64,000 nt of DNA from Kiritimatiellia bacterium (GCA_017403825.1 JAFRDO010000006.1:1-64000); one strand, 5' to 3'; numbered from the stretch's first letter, positions 15,590-24,731 are shown. Notes: a model not told the origin generated them from the letters alone. Made by a program: numbers and translations.

Positions 15590-17218
15590 ATGAAGACAAC
15601 TGCAATATCGGTTCTCGGGACACAAAAGGACGCACACGGCGGGGCCGGACCCGCGCGCTGGGACACGTGGCGGCCGACCATCGGCCTCGTCCAGCAGGAG
15701 AGCCTTCCCATCGACGAGCTGCACCTCATACTCAACAAGGAGTTCATGCCGCTCGCTGAGCGCGTGAAAGCGGACATCAAGTCGGTCTCGCCCGAAACAA
15801 AGGTCATCTTCGACATTGTGCAGCTCAAGGACCCTTGGGACTTCGAAGAAGTGTACGGCAAGTTCTACGACTACGCGAAGTCCCCATGCTTCCACAAGGA
15901 AAGGACAGACTACTACATCCACATCTCCACCGGCTCGCACGTGGAGCAGATATGCCTGTTCCTTCTCGCCGAGTCGCGCCACCTCGCGGCGAAGCTCGTG
16001 CAGACTTCGCCGAAGGAGGGGCATGTGCGCCATTCGCACGACCCAAAGGGAACGATCAGCGTCATCGACCTTGACATTTCTCGTTACGACAAGCTCGCCA
16101 AGCGCTTCGAGCTGGAACGGCAGGACGACCTATCGTTCCTGAAGCGTGGGATAGACACCAAGAACGAAGCGTTCAACAAGCTCATCGAGACGATCGAGCG
16201 CGTGGCCGTGCGGTCTTCGGCGCCCATACTGCTGACAGGCCCGACAGGCGCAGGGAAAAGCCAGCTTGCGGAGCAGATATACCTTCTCAAGAAACAGTCC
16301 GGCAAGGTCAAAGGGACATTCGTCGCCGTCAACTGCGCGACGCTCGGCGGAGACCTCGCGAAGTCTGCGCTTTTCGGACACAAGAAAGGCGCGTATTCCG
16401 GCGCAGGCGCGGACCACGACGGGTTTCTCAAGGAGGCCGACGGGGGCATCATGTTCCTCGACGAGATAAGCGAACTGCCGCTTGAAGCGCAAGCGATGCT
16501 ACTAAAAGCCATAGAGGAGAAGTGTTTCCGTCCGCTAGGCGCGGCAAAGGACGAACACAGCGACTTCCAGCTGATCTGCGGCACCAACCGCGATCTTGCG
16601 CTTGACGTAGCGGACAGGAAATTCAGGGAGGATCTTCTTTCACGAATCAACCTCTGGAGCTTCAACTTGCCTGGACTCGCCGAGCGGCGCGAGGACATCG
16701 AGCCGAACCTGACGTACGAGCTTGCGAGGTTCGCGGAGAAGTCCGGCAAGCACATCTCATTCAGCAAGGAGGCGCGCAAGCTGTTCATGGACTTCGCGCT
16801 ATCTCCGTCAAACCGCTGGCCGGGGAACTTCCGAGACCTGAACGCCATGATAGTGAGGATGGCGACGCTCTCGGACGGCGGCCGCATAACGGAAGAGGTG
16901 GTTGCGACCGAGATCGCGCGGTCTTCGTCAGGCGCACAAACAGGCACAGCATCATCGGCAGACGCCATCGACGGCAAGACCCTCGCAGCGCTCCTTGGCA
17001 AGGACTACGCCATGCGGTTCGATGACTTCGACCTTGTGCAGTTCGCCCACGTTGCCGCAGTCTGCCGCGCTTCTGACACCGCGGCGGACGCCGCAAAGAA
17101 GCTGTTCGCTGTCTCGCGCATGGCGAAGAAGTCGAACAACGACTCCGACAGGCTGACCAAGTACCTTTCCCGCTTCGGCGTCAAGTTCAAAGACATCAAA
17201 CAATCAAGAAATGACTGA
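15590..17218 (+). CDS. rtcR: RtcR, sigma-54-dependent activator with CARF sensor domain
   Basis: The 542-residue protein starts with a CARF-type sensor domain (about 1-180), containing HISTGSHVEQICLFLLAE. It is followed by a sigma-54 AAA+ domain: Walker A GPTGAGKS (217-224), the sigma-54 contact loop as GAYSGA (267-272, a GAFTGA variant) and Walker B IMFLDE (287-292). A C-terminal helical DNA-binding region follows. RtcR is known to switch on rtcBA when its CARF domain binds RNA fragments. It is divergent from two units with sigma-54 promoters. Its 3' end overlaps the convergent patatin gene by 15 bp. Confidence 0.93.
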   Translation: MKTTAISVLGTQKDAHGGAGPARWDTWRPTIGLVQQESLPIDELHLILNKEFMPLAERVKADIKSVSPETKVIFDIVQLKDPWDFEEVYGKFYDYAKSPCFHKERTDYYIHISTGSHVEQICLFLLAESRHLAAKLVQTSPKEGHVRHSHDPKGTISVIDLDISRYDKLAKRFELERQDDLSFLKRGIDTKNEAFNKLIETIERVAVRSSAPILLTGPTGAGKSQLAEQIYLLKKQSGKVKGTFVAVNCATLGGDLAKSALFGHKKGAYSGAGADHDGFLKEADGGIMFLDEISELPLEAQAMLLKAIEEKCFRPLGAAKDEHSDFQLICGTNRDLALDVADRKFREDLLSRINLWSFNLPGLAERREDIEPNLTYELARFAEKSGKHISFSKEARKLFMDFALSPSNRWPGNFRDLNAMIVRMATLSDGGRITEEVVATEIARSSSGAQTGTASSADAIDGKTLAALLGKDYAMRFDDFDLVQFAHVAAVCRASDTAADAAKKLFAVSRMAKKSNNDSDRLTKYLSRFGVKFKDIKQSRND

Positions 17219-18043
17219 CGCGAGGGCGTTCTCACCGGCACGGCGGCCGAGGTCGTAGACGCGCTGCATCGTGTCGGGGTCGTGGCAGACGCGAGATATC
17301 TCGAGCGGCTTCTCGGGCGCGATGAGCAGCGCGTCGCCGGACGCCACTCGCGAATCAACGTACTCTAGCGCCGCGTTATACCACTTGTAGCGCGTCGCCA
17401 ACGCCTCGTACACATTCGGGTGGCGACGGAGAAGCGGCTTCAGCAACCGGATTTTCCATGTCGGGAACTTCCTGTAGCCGTGCGGACGCGTGGTGATGAC
17501 CACGTTGCGGCTGTAACCTAGCGATTCGAAATAGCGAAGAGGTATGCCGTCGGAGAGCCCGCCGTCAAGGTATTCTCCTCCGCCGATGCGCACGGGACGC
17601 GATACGAGCGGCATGGACGCCGAAGCCTGAATCCACCTGAACGCCTCTTCGTCCGCCTTGTCGAGACGCTTGTACACGGCCTTGCCAGTCACGCAGTCGG
17701 TCGCCACGACATGGAACTCCATCGGGTTCGCCGCATATGCCGCGCAATCGAACGGGTCAAGCTCCATCGGCAGCGCACGGTAGCAGAAGTCGGCGTTGAA
17801 AAGATCGCCCGTCCTAAGCAACGACGTCCACGAGCAATAGCGCGGATCCCTTGCGAAACGCTTGTTGTAGCGAATGACGCGCCCGGGCTGTCTGCTCTTG
17901 TAGTTGCAGCCGAAGCACGCCCCGGCGGAGACTCCGACGACGCCATCGAACCTGACGCCGTGCTCCATCAGCACGTCCAGCACGCCGGCCGTGAACAGCC
18001 CGCGCATCGCCCCGCCCTCAAGAACAAGTCCCCGCTTCGCCAT
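17204..18043 (-). CDS. Patatin-like phospholipase/acyl hydrolase
   Basis: The 279-residue protein has the patatin catalytic dyad context: oxyanion-loop LEGGAMRGLFTAG, nucleophile elbow GVSAG, and DGGLSDG carrying the catalytic Asp. It is predicted to be a cytoplasmic lipid esterase acting on phospholipid acyl chains. The start MAKRGLVLEGG was chosen because AGGAAG precedes it and it follows the stop of the GH16 gene by 4 nt; an upstream in-frame ATG lies inside that gene. It is the last gene of a long minus-strand run. Confidence 0.85.
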   Translation of the reverse strand: MAKRGLVLEGGAMRGLFTAGVLDVLMEHGVRFDGVVGVSAGACFGCNYKSRQPGRVIRYNKRFARDPRYCSWTSLLRTGDLFNADFCYRALPMELDPFDCAAYAANPMEFHVVATDCVTGKAVYKRLDKADEEAFRWIQASASMPLVSRPVRIGGGEYLDGGLSDGIPLRYFESLGYSRNVVITTRPHGYRKFPTWKIRLLKPLLRRHPNVYEALATRYKWYNAALEYVDSRVASGDALLIAPEKPLEISRVCHDPDTMQRVYDLGRRAGENALASVIS

Positions 18044-18047
18044 CTTC

Positions 18048-18956
18048 CTAGTCCGCCAGGTCGTACACCCGCACGTGGTCGATGACGAACTCGTCGCCGG
18101 CCGCATAGGCCGCCGCCACCTCCGGATCGGGCGCGGCGTTCTGGCGGAACCCCTTCAGCTCGGTTGAGACCAAGATGAACTCCTCCGTCTCAGAGACGAC
18201 CTCGCCTTCGCCGCGCCCCACCTTGAAGCCGCTCTGCCGTCCGTCGACGTAGACCGTGTAGCCGTCGGGCTCCCACAGGAGGCCGAAGGTATGAAACTCG
18301 CCGGTCGCAATCGGGAAGTTCACCCTCCAGGCGCTGTCGGGCGTGGGCGTGTACGGCGCGCGCTGGGCGTTGAAGCGCCTGTATTCGGGCCCGCAGCCGT
18401 TGTAGTGGAAGGCGTGCACGATGTGCCGCCCCGGGTCGAACGACTCCATGATGTCGCACTCGACTCCGCTGCGACGCGGGTCGAGCGTTGCGCCGTTCAT
18501 CGGCGACTGCATCCAGAATGCCGTCCACCACCCCTCCCGGCTCTGCAACTTCGCCCGGCACTCGTAATAGCCGAAGCGGTGCATGAACTTCGGCTTCTCC
18601 CTCGGACGGAACGGCCACACGACGCCGTTGCCAGGCTTGGGGTCAAGCTCGTCCCAGAGGAGACCGCCGGTCTGGAGCTGCGGCGAGCAGAACGAGCCGT
18701 CCGCGCGCTTTACTATCTTCAGGTGCGCGAAGCCGTCCTTCACGACGACTGCGCCGTCCTCGGGCGCGGCGAACCACATGGCGCGGCGTCCCCAGAAGTT
18801 GGTGCGGTAGGACCACTTCGAGCCGTCGAGGCGGTCGCCGTCGAACTCGTCGCTCCAGACGAGGCGGAACTCGTGCCCGGCGGGCAGGATGCTAGGCGCG
18901 GCATGGCAGGCCGCTGCGACGGCGCAGGCGGCGAAAGTTACGGCTATGTTTCTCAT
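18048..18956 (-). CDS. Secreted glycoside hydrolase family 16-like protein
   Basis: The 302-residue protein has a cleavable signal peptide (hydrophobic core to about residue 20, ending CHAAPS). The catalytic motif ExDxxE appears in VECDIMESFD, the GH16 signature, and the beta-jelly-roll start FRLVWSDEFDGDRLD is typical. GH16 enzymes cut beta-1,3/1,4-glucans or galactans such as laminarin, agar or carrageenan; the exact substrate cannot be read here. Its ATG overlaps the tlyA stop by 4 nt, so it is co-transcribed with an unrelated housekeeping gene. Confidence 0.85.
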   Translation of the reverse strand: MRNIAVTFAACAVAAACHAAPSILPAGHEFRLVWSDEFDGDRLDGSKWSYRTNFWGRRAMWFAAPEDGAVVVKDGFAHLKIVKRADGSFCSPQLQTGGLLWDELDPKPGNGVVWPFRPREKPKFMHRFGYYECRAKLQSREGWWTAFWMQSPMNGATLDPRRSGVECDIMESFDPGRHIVHAFHYNGCGPEYRRFNAQRAPYTPTPDSAWRVNFPIATGEFHTFGLLWEPDGYTVYVDGRQSGFKVGRGEGEVVSETEEFILVSTELKGFRQNAAPDPEVAAAYAAGDEFVIDHVRVYDLAD

Positions 18957-19711
18957 GGCGATGGCGGCTTCCTCCAGTATGAAAGATATTCGACGTTGCC
19001 CATTTCGCGTCCGCGGATCGGCGACTCCGCCAATCCCAGGAGCGAAAGACCAAGCTCCTCCGAGCCGAAGCGGACGATGCCGTCCCGCGCGGCGAGGCGA
19101 AGCGCCTCGTCGCGGACGAGTCCGCCGGGAGCGTTCCCACGTCCCACCTCGAACTGCGGCTTTATGAGCGCGACGATCAGTCCGCCGGGCGCAAGCACCT
19201 GCGCGATCGGCGGCAGGATCAGCCTGAGCGAGATGAACGAGACGTCGGTCACGGCGACCTGCGGAACCTCGGGCAGGTCGTCCGGCGTCATGAACCGCGC
19301 GTTGAAGTTCTCGCGCACCCAGACCCTCGGGTCAGTCCGCAGGCTGTAGGCGAGCTGGTTGGTGCCGACGTCGACGGCCATCACGCGCGCGGCGCCGTGC
19401 TGCAGGAGACAGTCGGTGAACCCGCCGGTCGACGAGCCGACGTCCAGGCACACGAGCCAGCGCACGTCAAGCGGACTTTCCGGACATTCGCCCCAGAGCG
19501 CGAACGCGCCCTCAAGCTTCTCCCCTCCGCGCGAAACGAAGCGCGGCGGAGCCTCGACCTCTATCGCCGCGTCATCGGAAACCTGCCGCGAAGCCTTTGC
19601 CTCCACCTGTCCGCCGACGCGGACCTTGCCCGCCATCACGAGCGCCTGCGCACGGGTCCGCGAATCCGCAAGGCCGCGCTCTACCATCAGGACATCAAGG
19701 CGCTTCTTCAC
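18953..19711 (-). CDS. tlyA: TlyA-family rRNA 2'-O-methyltransferase
   Basis: The protein has an N-terminal S4 RNA-binding domain (RLDVLMVERGLADSRTRAQ) and an FtsJ/RrmJ-like methyltransferase domain with the SAM motif CLDVGSSTGGFTDCLL. The known family role is 2'-O-methylation of cytidines in 16S and 23S rRNA. At 252 residues it has the expected length. Starts and stops overlap by 4 nt with the PEGA gene upstream and the GH16 gene downstream, a fully coupled arrangement. Confidence 0.9.
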   Translation of the reverse strand: MKKRLDVLMVERGLADSRTRAQALVMAGKVRVGGQVEAKASRQVSDDAAIEVEAPPRFVSRGGEKLEGAFALWGECPESPLDVRWLVCLDVGSSTGGFTDCLLQHGAARVMAVDVGTNQLAYSLRTDPRVWVRENFNARFMTPDDLPEVPQVAVTDVSFISLRLILPPIAQVLAPGGLIVALIKPQFEVGRGNAPGGLVRDEALRLAARDGIVRFGSEELGLSLLGLAESPIRGREMGNVEYLSYWRKPPSP

Positions 19712-21024
19712 TTCTCCGCGGCGATGCTCTCCATCCGCCGTATCTCGCTCCTGGGGAAGCTCCTGGTGATGCCCATCTTGACTTCGAGAACCACGTAGTC
19801 GGAGTTGAGCGACACTAGAACGCCAACGTAGTCTCCATGCGCGGTAACGATCTTGGTGTCGGGACGGAATATGCGCTTCAGCCGCACGGTCGCCTGTGCC
19901 GTCTTTTCGCTGAGGACCTTCGGGTGGCGCACCGACTCGGAATAGCCGTCCTTGCGCACCACGAGCGTATGCTCGCCCTCGGACACGTTCTCGATGGCGA
20001 ATACATCGCTCAGCTCCGCATTTGGGTCGGACGCCTTCGTCACGCCCATCGGCCGCCCGTCGAACGTCAGGTGGGCCCCGACGGGACTGGTGCGGACCTC
20101 CAGCCGCCCCATCACGTTGGAGAGCCTGAACTCCTCGGTGAGCGACGCGCCGTTCTCGATCGTTACAGTCTTCGTCTGCGTGCCGTAGCCGTCCAGCTCC
20201 GCCCGGACGGTGTAGTCGCCGGGCTTAAGCCCGGTCATCGTTACAGGCCCCTTGCCGCGCGACTCTTCGTTCACGTAGAAGCGCGCGCCGTCCGGAACGG
20301 ACGTCAGATGCAGCGTGCCGGGCAAGCCCTTGAGCACGATCTGAAGCGTCTGCCTGTCCCCGGCGTTCACCGCCAGCTCGCGGGTCTCGTCCTCGAATCC
20401 GTCAAGGTGGAACTTCACCGTAGCCCTGCCCCTCGGCACGCCCGAAACCTCGACGGGCGTCTTGCCGCGCTCGATGCCGTTGACCGTCACGTCTGCTCCG
20501 GAAGGCTCGCTCGCGATGCTGATGACGCCAGAGGCGAGCACCATCGTCTCGGTGCGGACGAGCGGCTTGCGTCCATCGAACTTGACGCTTATCACCTGAT
20601 CCTGGCAACCGGCCTTCCTGAGACGCACGGAGTAGGTGTCCTTTGCGGCGAGATGGGTGATGAGCCGAGGCGTCTGCCCGGCGGAAACGCCGTCGATCAG
20701 AATGCTGCACCCTTCCGGCTCCGTGCGCAGCAGGAACAGTCCCTTCTCCTCGGCCAGCGTCTCGTTGCACTCGACGGACGGGCTCTCGCCGGTCTTGAAG
20801 AAGCGGTCGCTCTCGACGTAGCCGGCGAGGCGGCACTTCAGGTGATGGCGGCCCGGAGCGAGGTCGAAAAGCGTTATCGGCGTCGTCCCGCGGTCGCATC
20901 CGTCGATGATGACGGTCGCGCCGGACGGCTGGCTCGTGACGTTCACGCGCGTCTGCGCTGGCGGGTCGGCGAAGACGGCCGACGCCAGAAGCATAAGTCC
21001 AGAAATGGCGGCAAGGCTTTTCAC
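19708..21024 (-). CDS. PEGA-domain repeat protein, exported
   Basis: The 438-residue protein has a signal peptide (to about residue 19, ending AVFADPP). At least five PEGA-type repeats follow, each with a form like TSQPSGATVIIDGCDRGTTP (also TEPEGCSILIDG, SEPSGADVTVNG, TSVPDGARFYVN, TSPVGAHLTFDG). PEGA domains are small beta modules of surface-associated proteins, probably binding other proteins or the cell wall. The C-terminal 60 residues form a separate small strand-rich domain. The gene lies 1 nt after the FHA gene, suggesting a shared envelope function. Confidence 0.85.
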   Translation of the reverse strand: MKSLAAISGLMLLASAVFADPPAQTRVNVTSQPSGATVIIDGCDRGTTPITLFDLAPGRHHLKCRLAGYVESDRFFKTGESPSVECNETLAEEKGLFLLRTEPEGCSILIDGVSAGQTPRLITHLAAKDTYSVRLRKAGCQDQVISVKFDGRKPLVRTETMVLASGVISIASEPSGADVTVNGIERGKTPVEVSGVPRGRATVKFHLDGFEDETRELAVNAGDRQTLQIVLKGLPGTLHLTSVPDGARFYVNEESRGKGPVTMTGLKPGDYTVRAELDGYGTQTKTVTIENGASLTEEFRLSNVMGRLEVRTSPVGAHLTFDGRPMGVTKASDPNAELSDVFAIENVSEGEHTLVVRKDGYSESVRHPKVLSEKTAQATVRLKRIFRPDTKIVTAHGDYVGVLVSLNSDYVVLEVKMGITRSFPRSEIRRMESIAAEK

Positions 21025-21025
21025 G

Positions 21026-22318
21026 TCACTTCCCTCCCTTCATGCGGCGCTCCACGTCGATCAGCTTGGCGGCGGCCTCGCGGTGACGGTCATCATCGCG
21101 GTCGGGGACCATTTCCAGCAGCACGGCGAGCTCGCTGCGCGCCTCCTCCCAGTGCGCCTGGTTAAGCGCCTTGTCGACAGTGAAGCGCTGGTCGGCGTAA
21201 CGCTTGTCCAGTTCCGCCGTCGCCGCTTCAAGGCCCTGACGCGCTTCGTCTGCGCAGGCTGGCTTCGGGTTCACCGTCTCAAGGTAGAACAGCGCCTCGC
21301 GGTAGGCGGAGACGGCGGCGAAGAGATTGCCGTGGTTGACATCGCGGTCCTCCCACTTCACGTGGCCTAGCGCAACGGCCTCCTCGGCGAGCGCCACAAG
21401 CTTCTCGCGCGAATACTGTATCGCCCAGACGCCAAGCTGGTTCTTCGAGAACGCCTCCAGCTTCTCGCGGACGGCGCGAAACGCCTCCGGCTCCTGCGTG
21501 TTGACGACGCGGACCGTCCGCGACTGCGTCGAATACACGACTTTCAGCTCGCGGCTGTCGAGCGCAGGCGGATCCGGCTCCGGCCCGACGTACTCGCTGT
21601 CGAGCTCGCCGATGCGCTCGAACGACAGGATCTCGTTCAGCTCGGCGCGGGCCTTCTCCCCCAGCGGCTCGCTCTTCGTGAAGCGGCGGTCGTTCTTCGG
21701 CACGTCGTCAACCGAGACGGTCAGCACGCCGTCATCCGACAGGCGCAGCTCGTAGCGGAATATGCCGTTCGAATCTGCTTCGACCTTCTCGTAGTATACC
21801 TCGTTGACGACAGGGACTTCGTCGGCGACGGACTTAGTCGGCGCTTCACCGCTGTCGCGTGGAACAAATAGCACAACGCCGATCGCCGCCAGCAGCGTGA
21901 CGATCGCGACTATCCACAGCACGTTGGCTGCCGGAGCGCGACGCTTCCTGGCGCCCGGCTTCTGCTCGCCGGAGGCTCCCAGACCGAGATCGACCGGCGA
22001 TATCTGTACAGGCCCGTTGCCTATGACCTTCAGAACGGTATTGCCGACCTCGATGCAGTCGCCGACGTAAAGCGGCTGAGGATCCAAGCCGATCTCCCGC
22101 CCGTTCAGCAAGGTGCCGTTCGCGCTTGCAAGATCCGTCACGCGAAGCCCGGTGTCGCCGGCGGCCTCGAAGAGACAGTGGTTGCGCGAAAGCTCTTCGT
22201 CTTTGATGCATACGTCGTTCGACGACGAGCGCCCGAGGCGGAGACCGCCCGGTCCCACCGCATACCGCCGGCCAGCAAACTCGCCGTTCGTTATCAGAAG
22301 TTCGAGACCGTCAGCCAT
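21026..22318 (-). CDS. FHA-domain membrane protein
   Basis: The 430-residue protein has an N-terminal forkhead-associated domain (about 5-90) with LRLGRSSSNDV, LSRNHCLF and SANGTLLNG, the phosphothreonine-binding pattern. A transmembrane helix lies near residue 135-155 (VLWIVAIVTLLAAIGVVLFV). The remainder lies outside the membrane and has tetratricopeptide-like helices at the C-terminus. The start shares its A with the TGA of the TadC-like gene. With the PEGA protein it resembles the signalling side of a secretion or envelope machine, but no kinase is encoded here. Confidence 0.8.
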   Translation of the reverse strand: MADGLELLITNGEFAGRRYAVGPGGLRLGRSSSNDVCIKDEELSRNHCLFEAAGDTGLRVTDLASANGTLLNGREIGLDPQPLYVGDCIEVGNTVLKVIGNGPVQISPVDLGLGASGEQKPGARKRRAPAANVLWIVAIVTLLAAIGVVLFVPRDSGEAPTKSVADEVPVVNEVYYEKVEADSNGIFRYELRLSDDGVLTVSVDDVPKNDRRFTKSEPLGEKARAELNEILSFERIGELDSEYVGPEPDPPALDSRELKVVYSTQSRTVRVVNTQEPEAFRAVREKLEAFSKNQLGVWAIQYSREKLVALAEEAVALGHVKWEDRDVNHGNLFAAVSAYREALFYLETVNPKPACADEARQGLEAATAELDKRYADQRFTVDKALNQAHWEEARSELAVLLEMVPDRDDDRHREAAAKLIDVERRMKGGK

Positions 22319-23124
22319 CAGAACAGACCTTTCATTGCCTGGGCTATCACGGGGCCCAGGAGTATGATGAATACCGCAGGGAATATGCACAGCATCAGCG
22401 GGGCGAGCATCTTGACCGGCGCCTGCGCCGCCATGCGCTCTGCGCGGTCGAAGCGGCGCGAACGCAGCTGCTCCGACTGAATGCGCAGCATCGCGCCGAT
22501 CGACACGCCTAGCTCGTCGGCCTGAATGAGCGCATAAGCGGCCGAGCGCAAGTCTGGCTGCCGCACCCTGTCGGCCATGCGCCGGAGCGCCTCCTTGCGC
22601 GACGAGCCGACCTGTATCTCCTTCGTCATGCGCAGCAGCTCCTCGTCAAGCGGACTGAGGTTGCGCGAACGGCAGTTGCGCTGCAACGCGCTGATGAAGT
22701 CCATGCCGGCCTCAACCGAAAGCGTAAGCAGGTCTAGCGCGAACGGCAGCGACCGCTGTATGGAGAGATGGCGGCGGGCCACCGCGCCGCGCAACCAGAT
22801 GTCGGGCAAGACCCACAGCAGCATCAGGCGGAGGGCCACGAACTCCTCGCCGCTAAGCAGCCCCTCGAACCCGCCTTGGACGAGCATTTTCTCGGCGCGC
22901 TCCACCGCGGGACGGAAGGCCGGCCTGCGCACCAGCGCGAAGAAATTCGGAGCCAGCGGCAGCAGCACGCGGAAGAGAAGCGGTATGGAACGCTCCTGCC
23001 GCCGCCCGTCCGCCAGCGTCACGTATGTGACGTCCTTGGCGATGTCGGCGACATACCAGGCGATCCCGATGGCGCATAGCGCCCAGAATACAGTTGCCGC
23101 AACGCTGATTGCCGACACTCCCAT
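22318..23124 (-). CDS. Type II/IV secretion F-domain protein, TadC-like
   Basis: The 268-residue inner-membrane protein has an N-terminal helix (about 8-28), a second hydrophobic segment near 100-115 and two C-terminal helices (from about 215, LAPLMLCIFPAVFIILLG). The T2SSF domain is centred on SLPFALDLLTLSVEAGMDF and GVSIGAMLRIQ, as in TadC of tight-adherence pili. No TadA ATPase, TadB or pilin gene is nearby, so it may work with components encoded elsewhere. An extended -10 (23149-23154) lies 24 nt upstream. Confidence 0.75.
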   Translation of the reverse strand: MGVSAISVAATVFWALCAIGIAWYVADIAKDVTYVTLADGRRQERSIPLLFRVLLPLAPNFFALVRRPAFRPAVERAEKMLVQGGFEGLLSGEEFVALRLMLLWVLPDIWLRGAVARRHLSIQRSLPFALDLLTLSVEAGMDFISALQRNCRSRNLSPLDEELLRMTKEIQVGSSRKEALRRMADRVRQPDLRSAAYALIQADELGVSIGAMLRIQSEQLRSRRFDRAERMAAQAPVKMLAPLMLCIFPAVFIILLGPVIAQAMKGLF

Positions 23125-23148
23125 ATCAGAATTCTTCCGTCTGCCTAT

Positions 23149-23154
23149 ATTATA
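23149..23154 (-). promoter_or_regulatory. Extended -10 promoter for the TadC-FHA-PEGA-tlyA-GH16-patatin run
   Basis: Minus-strand TTTTGCTATAAT contains TGC before TATAAT. It lies 24 nt before the TadC-like start codon, with GGAAG between them. All downstream genes to 17204 are separated by less than 5 nt or overlap, so this may drive the whole run. Confidence 0.6.
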
Positions 23155-23190
23155 GCAAAATGTGAAAGCCAGCGCACGTCACAGAACCCC

Positions 23191-24048
23191 TCATTGACGG
23201 CACGACGCACAGTCGGCCTCAATCTGGGACTTTAGAGCCGCAAGCGACGGGAACCTGCGCTCGGGGCGTATGAAGCTCAAGAACGACAACGTTACGGGCA
23301 GTTCTTCCGGAGATTCCGGAATTTCCGGATTTTCCGGCATGACCGGAAAATGCACTTCAAGAACCGGCTCGCTCCACGCCCCGTCGCCCAGGGTCGGGGC
23401 CACGCCGTAGTTGGCGATGCCGCGCCTGCCGGACATCTCAACGGCATAGACGCCGCGGGGAAGAAGCTTCAGGACCGGCGCGTCGCTCTCGATGTTGACC
23501 GTCGGGAATCCGAGCGAGCCGCCGAGGCCCTTGCCACGAAAGCGCCGTCCTGAAACGCGCAGCGGACGTCCCGTCATGGCCGCCGCATCCCCCACTTCTC
23601 CGCGCGACAGCGCGGCGCGTATGCGCGACGACGATATCCTCTCGCCTTGCCATTCGGCGTAAGGCGCGACCTCGACTGGCGTTCCGTGCGAACGCAACCA
23701 TTGCGCATTCCCCTCTCCGCCACGTCCGAACCGCCAATCGGCTCCGCACCTGACTGCGGAGAACGGGTGAAGCAGCCGTACCTTCGCAAGGAACGCGTCC
23801 GGCGTAAGGTCGGCCAGCTCCTGCGTGAAGTCAAGGACTATCACGTCGCGGGCTCCGCACTCGCGCATTGCCGACACGCGCTCCTCGAGGGACATCATGA
23901 GCGGCGGCGCGCGGTCGGGCGCAAGGACCGAGAGCGGGTGGTTCCTGAACGTCAGCGCGGCGGACGCGCCTCGCAAGATGGCCTGGTGGCCGAGGTGGAC
24001 TCCGTCGAAGAAGCCTATCGCAAGAACGCTGACATCGGCTTCACGCAC
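23191..24048 (-). CDS. ribF: Bifunctional riboflavin kinase/FMN adenylyltransferase
   Basis: RibF phosphorylates riboflavin to FMN and adenylates FMN to FAD. The N-terminal nucleotidyltransferase domain shows GFFDGVHLGHQAIL, and ISSSRIRAAL closes it. The C-terminal flavokinase domain shows GRGKGLGGSLGFPTVN-like sequence with the PTxN motif. At 285 residues it is slightly short. An unusual Pro/Glu-rich insertion (PENPEIPESPEELP) sits in the kinase domain. The 5' end overlaps truB by 34 nt. Confidence 0.9.
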   Translation of the reverse strand: MREADVSVLAIGFFDGVHLGHQAILRGASAALTFRNHPLSVLAPDRAPPLMMSLEERVSAMRECGARDVIVLDFTQELADLTPDAFLAKVRLLHPFSAVRCGADWRFGRGGEGNAQWLRSHGTPVEVAPYAEWQGERISSSRIRAALSRGEVGDAAAMTGRPLRVSGRRFRGKGLGGSLGFPTVNIESDAPVLKLLPRGVYAVEMSGRRGIANYGVAPTLGDGAWSEPVLEVHFPVMPENPEIPESPEELPVTLSFLSFIRPERRFPSLAALKSQIEADCASCRQ

Positions 24049-24731
24049 GATGCAAAATCTCCAATGTCTGTCTCAAGCAGCCGCTCGAACGGAATGGCGT
24101 CCGCCACGTCGAACCTGCCGATGCGCACGCGGCGCAGCGACTCCAGGCACGCACCGCAGCCGAGGGTCTCTCCGAAGCCGTCCACAAGCGCGCGCACGAT
24201 CAGCGACCTGGTGCCCGACACCTCGAAGTCGAGGCGTCCGCCTTCCGCGACCTCGGCCTTGAGGCGGTAGACGTGGGCAAGGAACTGCGAATGTTCACCG
24301 GTGTCGGCGATCTCGTACACGGAGCGGTCTTCGCGGCGCACCGAGCAGAAGCGAGGCTCCGTCTGGAATATGTCGCCCCTGAACTCGGAGAGCGCGGCGG
24401 AGAGACGATCTTCGGAGAACGTCGGCTCGCTCTCTCGCACCGTCTCGCCGTGCGCGTCGCCGGTATTAGTGCGGCGGCCGAGGCGCATGGCGCCGACGTA
24501 GTCGCGGTCGGCGCCCATCACGTCGCTGACGAGCATGTTGGCGTCGTTCACAAGAATGACGAGCAGGCCAGACGCCATCGCGTCGAGCGAACCGCCGTGG
24601 CCGACCTTGACGAGGTTGAACTTCCTCTTGACGGTCTTCACGACAGTCGTGAACGGGAGCCCGGCCGGCTTGTCCACGAGCAGTGCGCCGTTCAGCCCTT
24701 CCATCATCTTCAGTTGGGTCAGGTTCGCCAT
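24015..24731 (-). CDS. truB: tRNA pseudouridine-55 synthase TruB
   Basis: TruB isomerises U55 in the tRNA T-loop. The catalytic segment reads GHGGSLDAMASGLL where the usual form is GHTGTLDPLATGVL; the catalytic Asp is kept but neighbouring residues differ. VDKPAGLPFTTVV and SGTRSLIVRAL match the family's KPxGxTS and YIR-like motifs. The 238-residue length lacks most of the C-terminal PUA extension. It lies between queE (1-nt overlap) and ribF (34-nt overlap). Confidence 0.85.
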   Translation of the reverse strand: MANLTQLKMMEGLNGALLVDKPAGLPFTTVVKTVKRKFNLVKVGHGGSLDAMASGLLVILVNDANMLVSDVMGADRDYVGAMRLGRRTNTGDAHGETVRESEPTFSEDRLSAALSEFRGDIFQTEPRFCSVRREDRSVYEIADTGEHSQFLAHVYRLKAEVAEGGRLDFEVSGTRSLIVRALVDGFGETLGCGACLESLRRVRIGRFDVADAIPFERLLETDIGDFASCVKPMSAFLR

